A stretch of 64,000 bases of DNA from Pectinophora gossypiella (lineage: Eukaryota > Arthropoda > Insecta > Lepidoptera > Gelechiidae), in NCBI RefSeq assembly GCF_024362695.1, contig NC_065406.1, positions 11,160,001-11,224,000 on the forward strand, read 5' to 3'. Position 1 is the first letter of the stretch. Each line of letters opens with the position of its first letter. Below, in pieces: positions 1-11,118 of this stretch. The position numbers were made by a program, and so were the translations under genes. A model generated the notes under the pieces. That model saw only the letters and a list, made by a program, of their open reading frames with translations, was not told the DNA's origin and did not search any database.

Positions 1-1439
1 CGTTTACAATATTGGCCAGTTCATCAATCAAATTAAGGCAAACTTTTTTCTGTTCGTTATTCCAATATTGCCGGACTATTGTTTTGCGTTCAAACTAGTT
101 TATTACGCCAATCCGTTATTGCACGACGCGGTATAGAGTGGCCATGTCCACCGTTTTATTCATTTATTAGGTATAATTTAAGGACATAACCAAGTCTTTT
201 ACTTCTGTAAATAGAACATCGCAACGCATAGGTACTTAAGTATATGCTAGCTTCACTGCGGGTAAAATTTTGTAGGCCTCAAGTTTTTACCGGAGTGAAA
301 CTAGCGTGTGGCGAGGGTTTTCTTCACAAAAATCACTTAAGTAATTTGTTTTCGTAAAAATGCATCAAGAAAGTAACTACGAGGTTTTCACTCCAAGGCG
401 ACGATAAGTAGGTAAGTAGATTGTTTTCCTTCTACTTGATAGAGTCGATAGTGCCTATTTATGAAATGGAGCATTACCATAACACTCCTGAAATATGGAA
501 ATAAGGGAAAAAGGGCGGATCGGAATAGCCAAGATTCTGGCCAAACTAAACGTGGCGTACCCCATTTGATTGGAAATACTAAACTACGATTGTTTTTTAT
601 TTTTGCGGTGCGGTCGAAATTCGATTGTGGAAAAACCGTACGGATAATAGTCTGTGGTTCCATGACGTTGATATGGCAACCCTAAAAGTCAGCAAAATTG
701 CGGAGAATGTGGCGGACACGCGGAAAATTGCAAAAGCGGGCAGTGGTAGAACGGATGGGCCACTGTCAATACTCCCGGTGAGATTCGACGAACTCTGCAG
801 GTCTGTGGCACTGGAATCAACCGTTATCGTCCATTTGCAGCGACGAAAAAACAAGAAAAACGCAGAGTAAGTACCTAAACAAAAACAGAAAATTTGAATA
901 TCGATACAAAACAGCGCTTTGGCTTAGAGCGGATTTGACTCTAATGAAAGCTGGGTGCGGGAAAACTTTTTGATTTTAATTTGACTTCTGGATATTTTAT
1001 ATTTTTAACACATCTGTATCAACAAAAAGAAGGATTAGTATTAGGTGCCTTCTGTGGACTTTGCTGCAGATAAGAACAGCAGGGAATACAACAGCTGTCA
1101 TTGTGATGACGAATATATCCGGTAGTAGAGATTATGGATGTGTTGAGTATAAGTACGTGCTGCAATTTAGATTTAAGAAAGTTTGCTGCTGTTGATATTC
1201 AATATTAGTTAAGTACCTATTATTGTGAGAGCTTCATGACGTCGTATCTACGTGCTTGTATAGACTAATTTGAAAATTTGCATTTACTTTGCATCACCAG
1301 TTAGATGGGGAGAGGCCTGTGACCAGCAATATGACATAAAGTATGTTGTTTATGTTTTATCGCCAACATTATGATCATTCCAACCAGCATCATTGTTTTT
1401 TATTTTTAAATGAGTAAGTTTCAAGTCTGATGTTTTTGT
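1..1439. other. Unassigned sequence without a supported gene
   Basis: AT-rich sequence with no domain I recognise. The one stretch of note is a plus-strand open frame starting at an ATG near 673 and running to about 868. It ends next to a GTAAGT donor-like sequence and is locally richer in G+C than its surroundings. It could be a first coding exon of a host gene continuing elsewhere, but no downstream exon was recognised, so it is not called as a gene. Confidence 0.3.
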
Positions 1440-1703
1440 ATAGGCTAGTTTCCTACTAGTCAAATCAGTTACTTTTTACTAAACGCCAAAACATGAAATT
1501 ACAATGGAATTTGTATGAAAAAGCACACAGAATCACTCAATCAAACTCGATCAAAGTCGCTTACGTTTTTCTTGATTAAAACTCAAAAATAAGTTATTAA
1601 ATAGAAAAACGAAAATGTTTATCGTTAGTTTTAGATCTGTATTTATTTATTTAGTAATCAGGATTTCATAATTTATCTTTAACCTAGTACACGACCCAAT
1701 TGT
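1440..1703 (+). repeat. Dispersed MITE-like repeat (copy 1 of 5)
   Basis: The block begins with a GGCTAGTTTCC-type end and finishes in GTACACGACCCAATTG. The same block recurs at 4024-4296 (minus), 5892-6144 (plus), 44365-44613 (minus) and 45566-45783 (minus). The family carries a TGACGTCA-like site and a conserved AAACGTCAAAACA stretch. No coding capacity is seen. The transposon class is not determined. Confidence 0.65.
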
Positions 1704-2050
1704 TATTATGTGGTGTCCTTTTATAATAAATAATTGATTTGTTTCTTTTTTTATGTCAAGTGTTTGCACTGCGCAAAAAATAATTTATTCACGTAAAACA
1801 CTAAAAAAGCTAACAAAACTTATCAAGGATCAGTGCACCGGGTAATTTTAAAATTTATAGCGCGGTTGTGTTTAGCTGTAGGTAGGTATCACAGAAGTTA
1901 TCGCGCTGAGGAATCGCGATTTAATTTCCGCAGTAACGTTGCTAATAGAAAAACGTAAATCACGCTTGTTTATTGCTTAGCTTTACTTACGTATTTTACT
2001 TCGTACTTTAACTAATATCCTATTCAATTTGTGTTTATTTTTCGTACGTA

Positions 2051-2191
2051 CAGTCATGAGCAATATAATGTACCCACTTTAGGACTCTGTCGCACTAACA
2101 TATTTGACATTTAGTGAGACTTACAGTTCAATTTGTCAAAAAAGTTAATGTGACATGGTACCAAAGTGTATACATATTAATGCTCGTGACC
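2051..2191. repeat. Short MITE with GTCATGAGCA termini (uninterrupted copy)
   Basis: About 141 bp running from CAGTCATGAGCA to TGCTCGTGACCG; the ends are imperfect inverted repeats. Other copies lie at 6145-6272 plus 13633-13650 (split by a transposon) and near 32939-33076. This copy is valuable because it preserves the empty target site (TATA at 2169-2172) of the element at 6273-13628. Confidence 0.7.
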
Positions 2192-2260
2192 GTACAGCAG
2201 ATTTACCTCTGACGTCAACATTTAAGTATTCACTGTAATGTACGTGCAAATTGGTGACGA

Positions 2261-2462
2261 CCTCCTAGGTCCAGTGGTTGAGCGTTGGGCTCACGACCCG
2301 GAGGTCCCGGTTTCGATTTCCGGTGGGGACATAACACAAAAATTACTTTGTGGTCCCTAGTTTGGTTAAGACATTACAGGCTGATCACCTGATTGCCCGA
2401 AAGTAAGATAATCCGTGCTTCGGAAGGCACATTAAGCCGTTGGTCCCGGTTACTACTTACTA
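2261..2462 (+). repeat. tRNA-derived SINE, 3'-truncated
   Basis: The tRNA-like head (CCTAGGTCCAGTGGTTGAGC followed by a B-box-like GGTTTCGATTTCC) leads into the body shared by other SINEs here (the ATCACCTGATTG and CCGTGCTTCGGAAGGCAC stretches). The copy stops in the body, before the conserved tail. Confidence 0.75.
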
Positions 2463-2580
2463 GCTATTGCGAGGTTTTGTTAACAAAAATAACATCGGAA
2501 TGTGCTTTTCCAAAAAGGCGTTTTCGTGGTTTTCACTATAAGGTGACGTTAAATACTTCCTAATGCTCGCTCAACAACAA

Positions 2581-2815
2581 TCAACCCTGGTGTTAGGGTT
2601 ACTATTGAGCCGCTAAAGTCCTCTGACATGACTCATGTAACGACTACGTACTTACTTACATCAGTAAGTAGTAACCGGGACCAAGGGCTTAACGTACCTT
2701 CCGAAGCACGGATCGTCTTACTTTCGGACAATAGGGTGATCAGCCTGTAATGTCCGAACCAAACTAGGGATCACAAAGTCATTTTTGTGATATTTACCCA
2801 CTCGAATCCGGGACC
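2581..2815 (-). repeat. tRNA-derived SINE, minus-strand, 5'-truncated
   Basis: Same family as 2261-2462 in opposite orientation, starting from the tail (CAACCCTGGTGTTAGGG on the plus strand) and reaching into the degraded tRNA head (ACTCGAATCCGGGACC). The two adjacent copies therefore form an imperfect inverted pair. Confidence 0.75.
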
Positions 2816-3497
2816 CGCTGCCGCGAATCCGCTGAAAAGGAAAGGTAATTCAATTCTGGGATCAGCACCATTTACGGAGTACCGTAATAGCGAAGTACGT
2901 TACTTATTTCATATTTTTTTATCAATAAGTACCACTTGAATTGTGAGCTAACTACTAGCGCCACTGGGGCGTTCTATTTGAGCTAGACTCGACAGCCCCT
3001 CAGACTTTTCAGCGCTTAATTCTATATTGTCTGATATTATCCATTGGCTCTTCAGAGATTTTCTTCGCCTGATTCCAAGATCGATATCTCTAATAATGAT
3101 GGAAGTTGTAAACACCGTCTTTCGTACCTTTGCATTCGCCAGACTAAACAATCAGAAAAGAAAATTTTGACGAGCTACGTACCCATCTTATTCGTCAAAG
3201 GAAAAGTTTACAAATAGAAATGTGCTCTGTATTTCACATATTATTTGAAAAGCGAACAATAAATTTTGCGATATGCAATAAATAAACGTGTCCTCTCGTT
3301 GCATTCCGGAGTACAATAACCAAGTTATTTATCTCGCTCGGAAGCGAGGCCGTACGTCACGAATCTGATCTAAGTTCGTCCCGGGAATGCAGTGGTTTCC
3401 CCTCGCTCTAAAGTACGTAGTAGTAGTACTAGTAGGCTAGCATGTTTTCTTCACTTTATTTTAAATGTATCATTAGTTTTAATGCTTCGTTCTAACG

Positions 3498-3660
3498 GCC
3501 TCCGTGGTCCAGTGGTTTGAGCGTTTGCTTCACGATCCGGAGGTACCGGGTTCAAATCCCGGTGGGGGCATATCACGAAAATCACTTTGTGATCCCTAAT
3601 TTGGTTAGGACCTTACAGACTGATCACCTGATTGTCCGAAAGTAAGATGATCCGTGCAAA
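3498..3660 (+). repeat. tRNA-derived SINE, 3'-truncated
   Basis: A well-conserved tRNA-like head (CCTCCGTGGTCCAGTGG; B box GGTTCAAATCC) is followed by the shared body. It ends abruptly after the GATGATCCGTGC stretch. Confidence 0.8.
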
Positions 3661-3825
3661 CAACCAACTCAAACAACTTTAAATAATGAATAATATGTAA
3701 GTACCACCCTACTCCTTGATCACTAAACCAGAGGTTGGGTGCGAGCATTATTTTTCTTAAAAGGGTATATTCCTTGCAGTGGTATACTGTGGTGCAGTAT
3801 GTTTTTTTAAATTAGCCTGGAATGT

Positions 3826-3975
3826 CCCACTGCTGGGCAGTCTAAGCTTCTACTTCTGCATGTCCTGAGCGATCTCTCTCCACGGATTTTGTCCATCTAT
3901 CCTGTTGCATTTCGCAAACATGACCGGCCAATCCCACTTTAATTTTGCAGCCTTTTTGCTCACGTCCGCTATACG
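3826..3975 (-). pseudogene. C-terminal fragment of a non-LTR retrotransposon
   Basis: On the minus strand, broken frames read AGHVCEMQQDRWTK and WREIAQDMQK, then a tail with CCCAGCAGTGGGACATT. These resemble the extreme C-terminal part of lepidopteran LINE reverse transcriptases (an AGHV-R-DRW-K pattern) and their typical tail. At least one frame change separates the pieces. Family assignment is from remembered patterns. Confidence 0.5.
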
Positions 3976-4023
3976 AGTCTTTGAGCGCAAGATGGTGGTG
4001 GTGGAGTATGTTATAAAATGTCG

Positions 4024-4296
4024 CAATTGGGTCGTGTACTAGGTTAAATAATTTAAGTAATTTTAATTACTTACTAAATAATTATACAAATCTAAAGGTG
4101 AATAAAATCATTTTCTTTCTTCTATTTAACTTATTTATGAATTTTAATAAAGAAAACCGTAATAATAAATCCGATATTTTATCACGTTTTTCTACGACGT
4201 CACAGTGTGCTTTTTTATACAAATTCCACAGTAATTTCGTATTTTGGCGTTTAGTAAAAAGTAGCTGATTTGACTAGTTGGAAACTAGCCTATTGG
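4024..4296 (-). repeat. Dispersed MITE-like repeat (copy 2 of 5)
   Basis: Reverse-oriented copy of the repeat at 1440-1703, bounded by CAATTGGGTCGTGTAC and GGAAACTAGCC. It contains the TACGACGTCACAG site. Confidence 0.65.
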
Positions 4297-5208
4297 TATG
4301 GGTAAAACTATTGCAGTAAGGTCAATAGGTTTTAACTTGAAGGGTTCCTTAGTAGCAAGTAACATAATATAAAAGTTCTTGTAGTTCGTTGTAACTTTGA
4401 TCGATGTTTTAATATTGTGTATTTTACTCATACAAACTGTATCAGTTGATCGCGTAAGTGGGCTTTGTGATATAATAACCCATCAAAGTCCCATCATTGT
4501 AGCAAATATAGATAGATAAGATGACAGGTTCGTTAGTTATCTCCATTGTGCCTATATTTTTCCATTGATTGGCATCAGGTAGGCAGGTGGCCTTTTGTAA
4601 TTATTTCTTTTTATTTTGGTGCAATAAAGTGTATTTGTATTGTATTGTATTGTATTGTAGGTAGGTAATGTAATAATACATTTTACATTTTGTAATACTA
4701 AACTACAAAGGTGTCTATTATTAGGCATTATTTATGCCATAGCCACGAAGAAATACATTTCGTTATTTCACGTTTTAAAAAGTATCCAAGTATTCCGTCA
4801 CTGAAAAAGTTTCAGGCGAGGCGAGACGGTCTTTTCAATTACGCTAGCTATGAACGGGCGCGTAAAAATTCATTCAAAGGAGGAATTCTTCAGAAGAAAA
4901 GGACTTTTGTTGCAAAAATTATAGCGAAGCAGACAAACCATATTTAATTGTTTCTCGTTTAGCAGTTGCAATTAAGCTTCAGCTGAAGGGCAGTCATGCC
5001 AAACAAATGAGCGCTCTCCAGGATTTGTTTCGCAACTGAATTCAAAAATTAGAATAAGGAAGTATAGAATATATATTAGTTTATAAGTATAAGTACATAG
5101 ATTGGGAAGGCACTGTCTCCCAAGACACAGGTTTGCGTAGTTTGGGAGACAGGGTTTCAATGTATAAAATGTAAAAACTTATTTCAATAAACCTGATTAT
5201 TATTATAG

Positions 5209-5395
5209 AACGGCAACTCTCCGCTCCCCACCAGCGGCTGAGCTAGGTTTACCTCACCCCCTTCGGTTTTACTTTAGTCTTCAATCGTATGGGCGTCAGG
5301 CGTCAGATGTCACACGCACAGATGACCGTGTACGATTACGTGTGTAGTGTCTGTGTAAAACGAGATGTTTGTATGAAGTGTCCGGGGTGTGCTCA
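5209..5395. repeat. Dispersed repeat shared with 16465-16662
   Basis: Starts AACGGCAACTCTCCGCTCCC and ends near GTGTCCGGGGTGTGC. The same order of motifs is found at 16465-16662, and a short reverse piece (GGCGGAGAGTTGCC) lies near 49258. Overlapping short open frames are not conserved between copies in a way that suggests a gene. Confidence 0.6.
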
Positions 5396-5891
5396 AACAT
5401 GTCAGCAAAGAGGCGGGTTCTTTATTAGTGTTTATAAAAAAAAATACTTATCATTTTGCTTCAGAGTAACTAAGTACTTATTCATCGTTTTCCAAATAAT
5501 AATACTTATAAAATTGTTTGGTTTCAATTACATTACAATAAACATAAAACTGTTCATGTAGAGATGTTTCAGTTTGTACATAACTCTCAATAGCTTTGTT
5601 CTCAACTTTACGATTCAGAGAATCAAACAGTTGGAAAGTAATTTTACAGTTGAGTGCGCAATTCGCGCACGCCTGTTTAAGATTCCATTTGGGGGTCAGA
5701 CAGAATCAAAATAAGCTTCTTTGGGACCCCCTTCCTTTTTGAATTCAGTATTTTTTGCGCAAGTAAGTAGTTGTTTTCTTATTCTTTTTAAAGCAATCTC
5801 AATAATCGTCAATAACAATAAGTTCAGTAAGGAATTTTACCTATTGTTGGTAATTGGTAACGGTACCGGTCTACACGTTTTGTTTTTCGAC

Positions 5892-6144
5892 AATAGGTTA
5901 GTTTCCAACTAGTCAAATCAGTTACTTTTTATAAAACGTCAAAACACGAAATTACTATGGAAATTGTACGAAAAAACACACTGTGACGTCATAGAAAAAC
6001 GTAATAAAATGTCGGACTTATTGTTACGTTTGTCTTGTGAATTCATAAATAAGTTAAATAGAAAAATGAAAATGTTTTTCGTTAGTTTTACACATCTGTC
6101 TTTATTTAGCAATCAGAATTTTATAATTTATCTTGAACCTAATA
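5892..6144 (+). repeat. Dispersed MITE-like repeat (copy 3 of 5)
   Basis: Copy of the 1440-1703 family (GGTTAGTTTCCAACTAGTC start). Its right end is joined directly to a copy of the GTCATGAGCA MITE that begins near 6145. Confidence 0.6.
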
Positions 6145-6272
6145 CAGTCATGCTCATGAGCAATATAATGTACCCACTTTAAGACTCTGTCGAACTAACA
6201 TATTTGACATTTAGTGAGACTTAAAGTTGAATTTGTCAAAAAAGTTAATGTGACATGGTACCAAAGTGTATA
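6145..6272. repeat. GTCATGAGCA MITE, left part, split by a transposon
   Basis: Matches 2051-2172 almost base for base and continues at 13633-13650. The interruption falls exactly at TATA, which is present once at 2169-2172 and twice here (6269-6272 and 13629-13632). Confidence 0.8.
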
Positions 6273-6348
6273 TATCGTGGCCATATCATAGAATTGATCA
6301 TTTCATGAAATGATCGACCATTTCATGAAATGGTCGTATTTCATGAAA
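6273..6348. repeat. Left terminal inverted repeat of the TIR element
   Basis: Pairs with 13553-13628 with only a few mismatches (for example CCATATC versus CCAGATC, and GATC versus GACC). It is built from repeated ATTTCATGAAAT palindromes separated by GATCGACC-like spacers. Confidence 0.8.
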
Positions 6349-6537
6349 TAGAACAACATTCGTTGGCCACATCATGATGTGGTTTGGCCAGATCAATGAA
6401 CACAAAACGTTTAACGATATGACCAACTAAATGCATGATTACTTCATGATATGGCCAAACGTTAGCGATCATATCGTAAAATAGTAACATTATCCACCGG
6501 TAGTGGCGCTGGTGTCGCTTTGTTTTTGTTTTGCATA

Positions 6538-6815
6538 ATGGCGGCGGACAATAATTATTCTTGTGTGAACGCGAATAATACGAATAATAATGAGCAAATA
6601 CAAGATAAAAGTGCAGTGAAGCAATGTTTTGACACTAAGGTGAAAAGAAAAACTCGAATTAACAGTAGACAGCAACTTTATTTTTATTTTTAGGTTATAT
6701 GGCAAATAATGAAGGTCGAGTGACCACGCTACGTAAATCAATGGACTATTATTGGATTTCAAAATATGATATAATTAAAACTGCGAATGAAGAGATATTA
6801 ATTTAAAAAAAGAAA
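6538..6815 (+). pseudogene. Possible N-terminal remnant of a Ginger-type transposase
   Basis: An ATG at 6538 opens 51 codons, ending in a stop at 6691-6693 that also forms part of a TTTTTATTTTTAG acceptor-like sequence. A second short frame from the ATG at 6708 reads through DYYWISKYDIIKTANEEILI to a stop near 6813-6815, and in-frame sequence beyond that stop reads KKKNIDDPTVR. The YDII...LI pattern resembles the N-terminal region of KRBA2-like or Ginger integrases as I remember them. No catalytic core is present; downstream sequence is replaced by unrelated repeats. The call is tentative and would need a profile search. Confidence 0.35.
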
Positions 6816-6847
6816 AATATAGACGATCCTACTGTCCGTAAAGTTTC

Positions 6848-6897
6848 TTTTTTTGACGTGACTTATTGTAGATTTGCCGCAGATGGCATTAACTACT
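6848..6897 (+). repeat. Short dispersed repeat (TAGATTTGCCGCAGATGGCA)
   Basis: A motif of about 50 bp (GACGTGACTTATTG, then TAGATTTGCCGCAGATGGCA and ACTACTTG). Related copies occur near 15341-15388, 25580-25625, 25690-25742, 26200-26250 and, reversed, near 47310-47340. Confidence 0.6.
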
Positions 6898-6901
6898 TGA
6901 A

Positions 6902-7079
6902 ACGGGATTCTATTAAAACGCATAAATGTTTTTGTCATAATTTAAATTATCATAATCCTTTTTTTTTATAATTTTTACAAGGCATAACGGTAGGTTAGGG
7001 TGCGGCGGGGGTGGCCCTTGGGCCACCCCTATGCCGCCAGTATGTTTATCTTACACATAAAAAGTATACTGAATGATGA
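6902..7079. repeat. Internal block shared with the TIR element at 58908-59842
   Basis: Aligns with 59150-59452, where the block is about 120 bp longer. It contains many CATAA-type words and a perfect GC-rich palindrome, GGGGTGGCCC-TT-GGGCCACCCC. Its presence inside two separate TGT/ACA elements suggests shared descent or a nested common insert. Confidence 0.7.
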
Positions 7080-7148
7080 CCAATGGCATGAAATAGTGTC
7101 AAAAAATATGACGACGACTTCAAAGCGAGATGCAGTTACGGCGTATAT

Positions 7149-7472
7149 TGTAATAAGACCACGGTAACATGATCATTAACTAACATACGCATACCTGGAT
7201 ATACATAAAGCTGCCTCAGGTACATGCTCTATAAATAAAACAACCATTGAAATAATAAATAATAAGTATATTGGTTACTTACTCTAAATTTCCAAAACGC
7301 ACGCGTGCTCAAACACAAGTGTACACGTGTTCAAAATGGTACGTCTGCCTTCGATGCGTGCTCGAATCAAAAGAACCCCAATGAAAGACAAACACGCCTT
7401 TTTATACCCTTTCTCCTAGTGTTGCCATATGAAGGCAACACAAATTCGCACAAAATTACAGAAAACCTAACA
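7149..7472 (-). repeat. Gypsy 3' LTR
   Basis: 324 bp, TGTAATAAG...CCTAACA on the plus strand, matching 12999-13322 throughout as far as I can read. It is flanked on the left by the ATAT duplication. Confidence 0.9.
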
Positions 7473-7670
7473 TTCGACCATCCTGACGTCGTGCATGTCC
7501 TCATGCACGTAGACAAAACGTCTAATGTTCAAACCTAACATTCGGCGGGCCAAGTGATTCCACACTCATCGAGAACAGTTACAAAGCTTCACTTAAAATC
7601 TAAAAGTACAACGACATATAATCACATTTACGGGGTGAAACATCAGCTCTTCTTTCTAATCATAATATAA

Positions 7671-8414
7671 AGCTATTCAAGTTGTCAATAGTTCGCAAAC
7701 CCTTCCTTCTCACGAACTATTGCAAAGCAATTGAGTGTGAACCTTCTTTCTCACACTTGTAATTATCGTATACAAACCTTCCTTCTTATATACGATAATT
7801 AAAATAATCATAATATAAAGCTACTCAAGTTGTCAATAGTTCGCAAACCCTTCCTTCTCACGAACCATTGCAAAGCAATTGAGTGTGAACCTTCTTTCTC
7901 ACACTTGTAACTATCGTATACAAACCTTTCCTTCTTATATACGATAATTAAAATAATCATAATATTACAAAGCTATTCAAATTGGCAATAGTTCGCAAAC
8001 CTTTCTTTCTCACGAACTATTGCAAAGCAATTGAGTGTGAACCTTCTTTCTCACACTTGTAACTATCGTATACAAACCCTTCCTTCTTATATACGATAAT
8101 TAAAATAATCATAATATTATAAAGCTATTCAAGTTGGCAATAGTTCGCAAACCCTTCTTTCTCACGAACTATTGCAAAGCAATTGAGTGTGAACCTTCTT
8201 TCTCACACTTGTAACTATCGTATACAAACCCTTCCTTCTTATATACGATAATTAAAATAATCATAACATTATAAAGCTATTCAAGTTGGCAATAGTTCGC
8301 AAACCCTTCTTTCTCACGAACTATTGCAAAGCAATTGAGTGTGAACCTTCTTTCTCACACTTGTAACTATCGTATACAAACCCTTCCTTCTTATATACGA
8401 TAATTAAAATAATT
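7671..8414 (-). repeat. Five-copy ~150-bp tandem array with three hairpins per unit
   Basis: Units start at about 7671, 7819, 7971, 8123 and 8275 (148-152 bp each). Every unit holds three inverted repeats: CAATAGTTCG/CGAACTATTG, GTGTGA/TCACAC and ATCGTATA/TATACGAT. All three enclose a pyrimidine-rich loop of the form AACCCTTCYTTCT. A decayed continuation to about 8485 has two more hairpins of the same design (AATTTTG/CAAAATT and TAGCT/AGCTA). The array lies between the integrase and the 3' LTR, where an env or 3' untranslated region would be. On the element's sense strand the loops are purine-rich (AGAAAGAAGGG-like). Confidence 0.85.
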
Positions 8415-8682
8415 TTGAACCCTCCTCACAAAATTGAAAGTCACCTTAACTAAATAGCTATGAGCCCTCCTTCTCAAGCTATTACTAAATACACATCTTA
8501 CAGTTTCATCCAACAAACAGTACCTCTACTTACTTTCTTTTGATTGTATATAATAATGACACAATCAGTCATCTTCATCACTACTTTCTTTATCATCATT
8601 AACGTGAATCCAGGGTGACATTCGATTTGTTAAATGAAGTAGTCATCAATCCCAACAAATTCAAACTCAAAAATATGTTTAT

Positions 8683-9194
8683 TCAGTAGGTAACATTGTT
8701 ACACTTTGAATCGTCAATTTTTACATCTTTAAGGGATTCCCGAACTGACAATAAAGTATAATTTTGCGTTTCGCATACTATTTCGTTCAACATAGGATTA
8801 ATTTCCGCATCCATCTGAAGTCCAAACATTACCTCAGTCCGTCCCGTTGTCTTCCGACGGGTGTTGTTCATGCCCCATTGGACTCTACCTATCTTGTCAT
8901 CCCAGACGTTCTTGTCAAAATTAAGATTTTGCGCAGTTAACGACCCTAACATCGTGCGATTACACTGCTCTACTTGTCCATTGGACCTAGGACTTGCAAC
9001 TGCGTTCAACACGTGTCTAATACCTTTATCCGAGCAAAACGTTTGAACACGTACGATGTGAAGAAAGTACCGCGGTCGCTAATAATTCGATCTGGGTTTC
9101 TGAACGTATAGAAAATATCTTCTAATTCTCGCGTTGTTGTAACTGTTTTTGGTATTTCTGACTGGCCTGATAAATTTAAATTTCGTAAAGGCAT
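8683..9194 (-). pseudogene. Gypsy integrase fragment
   Basis: Two overlapping minus-strand frames carry core integrase motifs. At 9006-9194 one frame reads RIISDRGTFFTS, around the second catalytic aspartate. At 8683-9012 the other reads ASPRSNGQVEQCNRT, around the catalytic glutamate. The frame change between them near 9006-9012 breaks the enzyme. The N-terminal zinc-binding region and first aspartate are not readable in one frame. Integrase inserts the retrotransposon cDNA into the genome; this copy cannot encode a complete one. Confidence 0.85.
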
Positions 9195-9416
9195 CTACGA
9201 CTACCAATAGGTAAGAGTTTTCCTCTCTTTGATCGCACAAAAAGGTCCAAGGTGATTGATGTACAGGGTGTGAAAAGGCACCTCGACTTTTCGTTTACGT
9301 GGAATAGGCCCTCATTTGAATTAGTTTTCTGTTATGTACTTTAACCCATCTGCATCAATATCAGTGGTAAGAAATTCCCGAATGCGACCCAGTTCACTAT
9401 CACCTAATTGAAGAGT

Positions 9417-9969
9417 CTACAACCTGTCCCCCTCATTGATTGACATAACCGTCGGGTAAAGACCAGCGTCAATTTCCATTGAACTAAGATCCTCAATTGG
9501 GTTCCGAAATAGAAGGTCCACGTGCGTCATTTTCGTGCCAGCACGATATTCAAAAAGCAAAAACAGCCACCAGCGGGCAATACATCTAACCAAATCGCGT
9601 TTGGAAAGCATGGAGCGCAACGCACTACAATCGGTCATGATTTTGAAATTCTGACCCAGAAGATACACCCGAAACTTTTGAGCGAACTTACTATAGCAAG
9701 AGTCTCAAGTTTATAAACCTTTTCTCTTCTGGAGATGTCTGGCGACTATAGTACGCTACGGGATGGTAGGTGTCGTTTCCATTACGTCGCTGCATCAATA
9801 TTCCACTGACGCCCACTTCACTGGCGTCAGTGTGCAACTGTGTTTCGGCGGTCGGGTCGTAAATGGCTAAGATTGGCCTATCTATCAGACTACTCTTGAG
9901 ATCAACAAATGCGGCTTCTTGTTCCTCAGTCCAACACCATTTCACATCCTTCTTGAGCAACTTATTCAA
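9417..9969 (-). pseudogene. Gypsy RNase H fragment
   Basis: The frame at 9691-9969 reads through LHTDASEVGVSGIL, with the first catalytic aspartate in the DAS motif, and YYSRQTSPEEKRF, with a glutamate typical of gypsy RNase H. A second frame at 9417-9668 carries FKIMTDCSALRSML and FEYRAGTKMTHVDLLFRNP, the usual closing motif (normally HVD-LSRNP). A frame break near 9670-9690 separates them. RNase H removes the RNA template during reverse transcription. Confidence 0.85.
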
Positions 9970-10220
9970 CGGATGTGATAAAGACGCGTAATTCCTTATA
10001 AATTTTCCGAAAATATCCTACTAGTCCCAGAAATTGGCGGACGGAGTGTGGACTGGTGGGACGAGGAACATCAAACACTGACTGTGTCTTTTTGTCAGCC
10101 GGCCGCACCCCAGCAGCGCTAATATCATAACCCAAATAGTTAATAATTCTGCTGTAAGAAATTACATTTTGCCAAATTCAGAGTTAGGCTTGCCTTTTCT
10201 ATCAACTGTAAAGCCCTTTC

Positions 10221-10862
10221 TTACCTATCCAAACACTCTTCTACATCCTTTTCGTAAGTTAATACGTCATCGATGTAAGCAGTAGCTTCTGAGAACCTAG
10301 CGGAAACCAATACCTTATTCATCAGCCTTTGAAATACAGCTGGTTCGTTAGCCAACCCAAACGGCATACGATTAAATTCATATTGGTCGTCTGGGGTGAT
10401 AAAGGGAGTTAAGGGTTTCGATTCTTCTGCAATAGGCACCTGGTAGTATCCAGATGCCAGATCCAAAGTTATAAAGTAGGCCTGCCCCACTAATCGAGCA
10501 ATCTCGTCTTCAATCACTGCCATCAGGTACCTTATCTTAACTGTCATTGAATTCAGAAACCTATAATCAACACAGAGCCTCTGTTTACCGTCCTTCTTAC
10601 GAACCAACATAATTGGACTCGCATATTCCGATACAATTTCTCGTACAATCCCCGCATTCATCATCTCACCAACCATTTCTCTTACTTGTTGTCGTTCCTT
10701 GTGCGACAATATGTAAGGCCGGTAAACCACAGGACGCTCAATATTCAATTCAATTTTCATTTCAGTCATATTTGTACATCCCAACTCCTCTAATGATTGC
10801 GCGAAGCAATGCTTGTATTCGTTCAAAATGTTAAAATAGACGTCGTTTATGTGGCTCTTCAA
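10221..10862 (-). pseudogene. Gypsy reverse transcriptase fragment
   Basis: One open frame of 213 residues carries the central RT motifs. FITLDLASGYYQVPI contains the first catalytic aspartate, YEFNRMPFGLANEPAVFQ is the palm motif, and AYIDDVL contains the YxDD catalytic pair. SPIMLVRKKDGKQRLCVDYR is the fingers motif. The frame closes soon after YIDD; the thumb and connection lie beyond a frame break. The motifs are clearly Ty3/Gypsy rather than BEL or Copia. Confidence 0.9.
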
Positions 10863-11118
10863 GCGTTTTTGCTAAAGTTAACATCTTTAGGCTCTATACC
10901 TAAATGCTCGCCAACGAGGTCTGTGGGTGATGTACAAATATGATTGACAATCTGAACTCTATTTCATCCACCCATAATATCACCTTCATCAATATAACAA
11001 AAGCTGACAATGGGGTAATATGAACAAAGAGCTGACCTTCCTCTACTTTGTATAACCCGCCGGCTATCGTGAATTCTCGGTTTGGCTTCCCCACGACTCT
11101 TCCGCTAAGCCTAACATA

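Noticed and set aside
7671..8414. CRISPR-like array
   Set aside because: The repeats are contiguous ~150-bp tandem units without unique spacers, in an insect retrotransposon.
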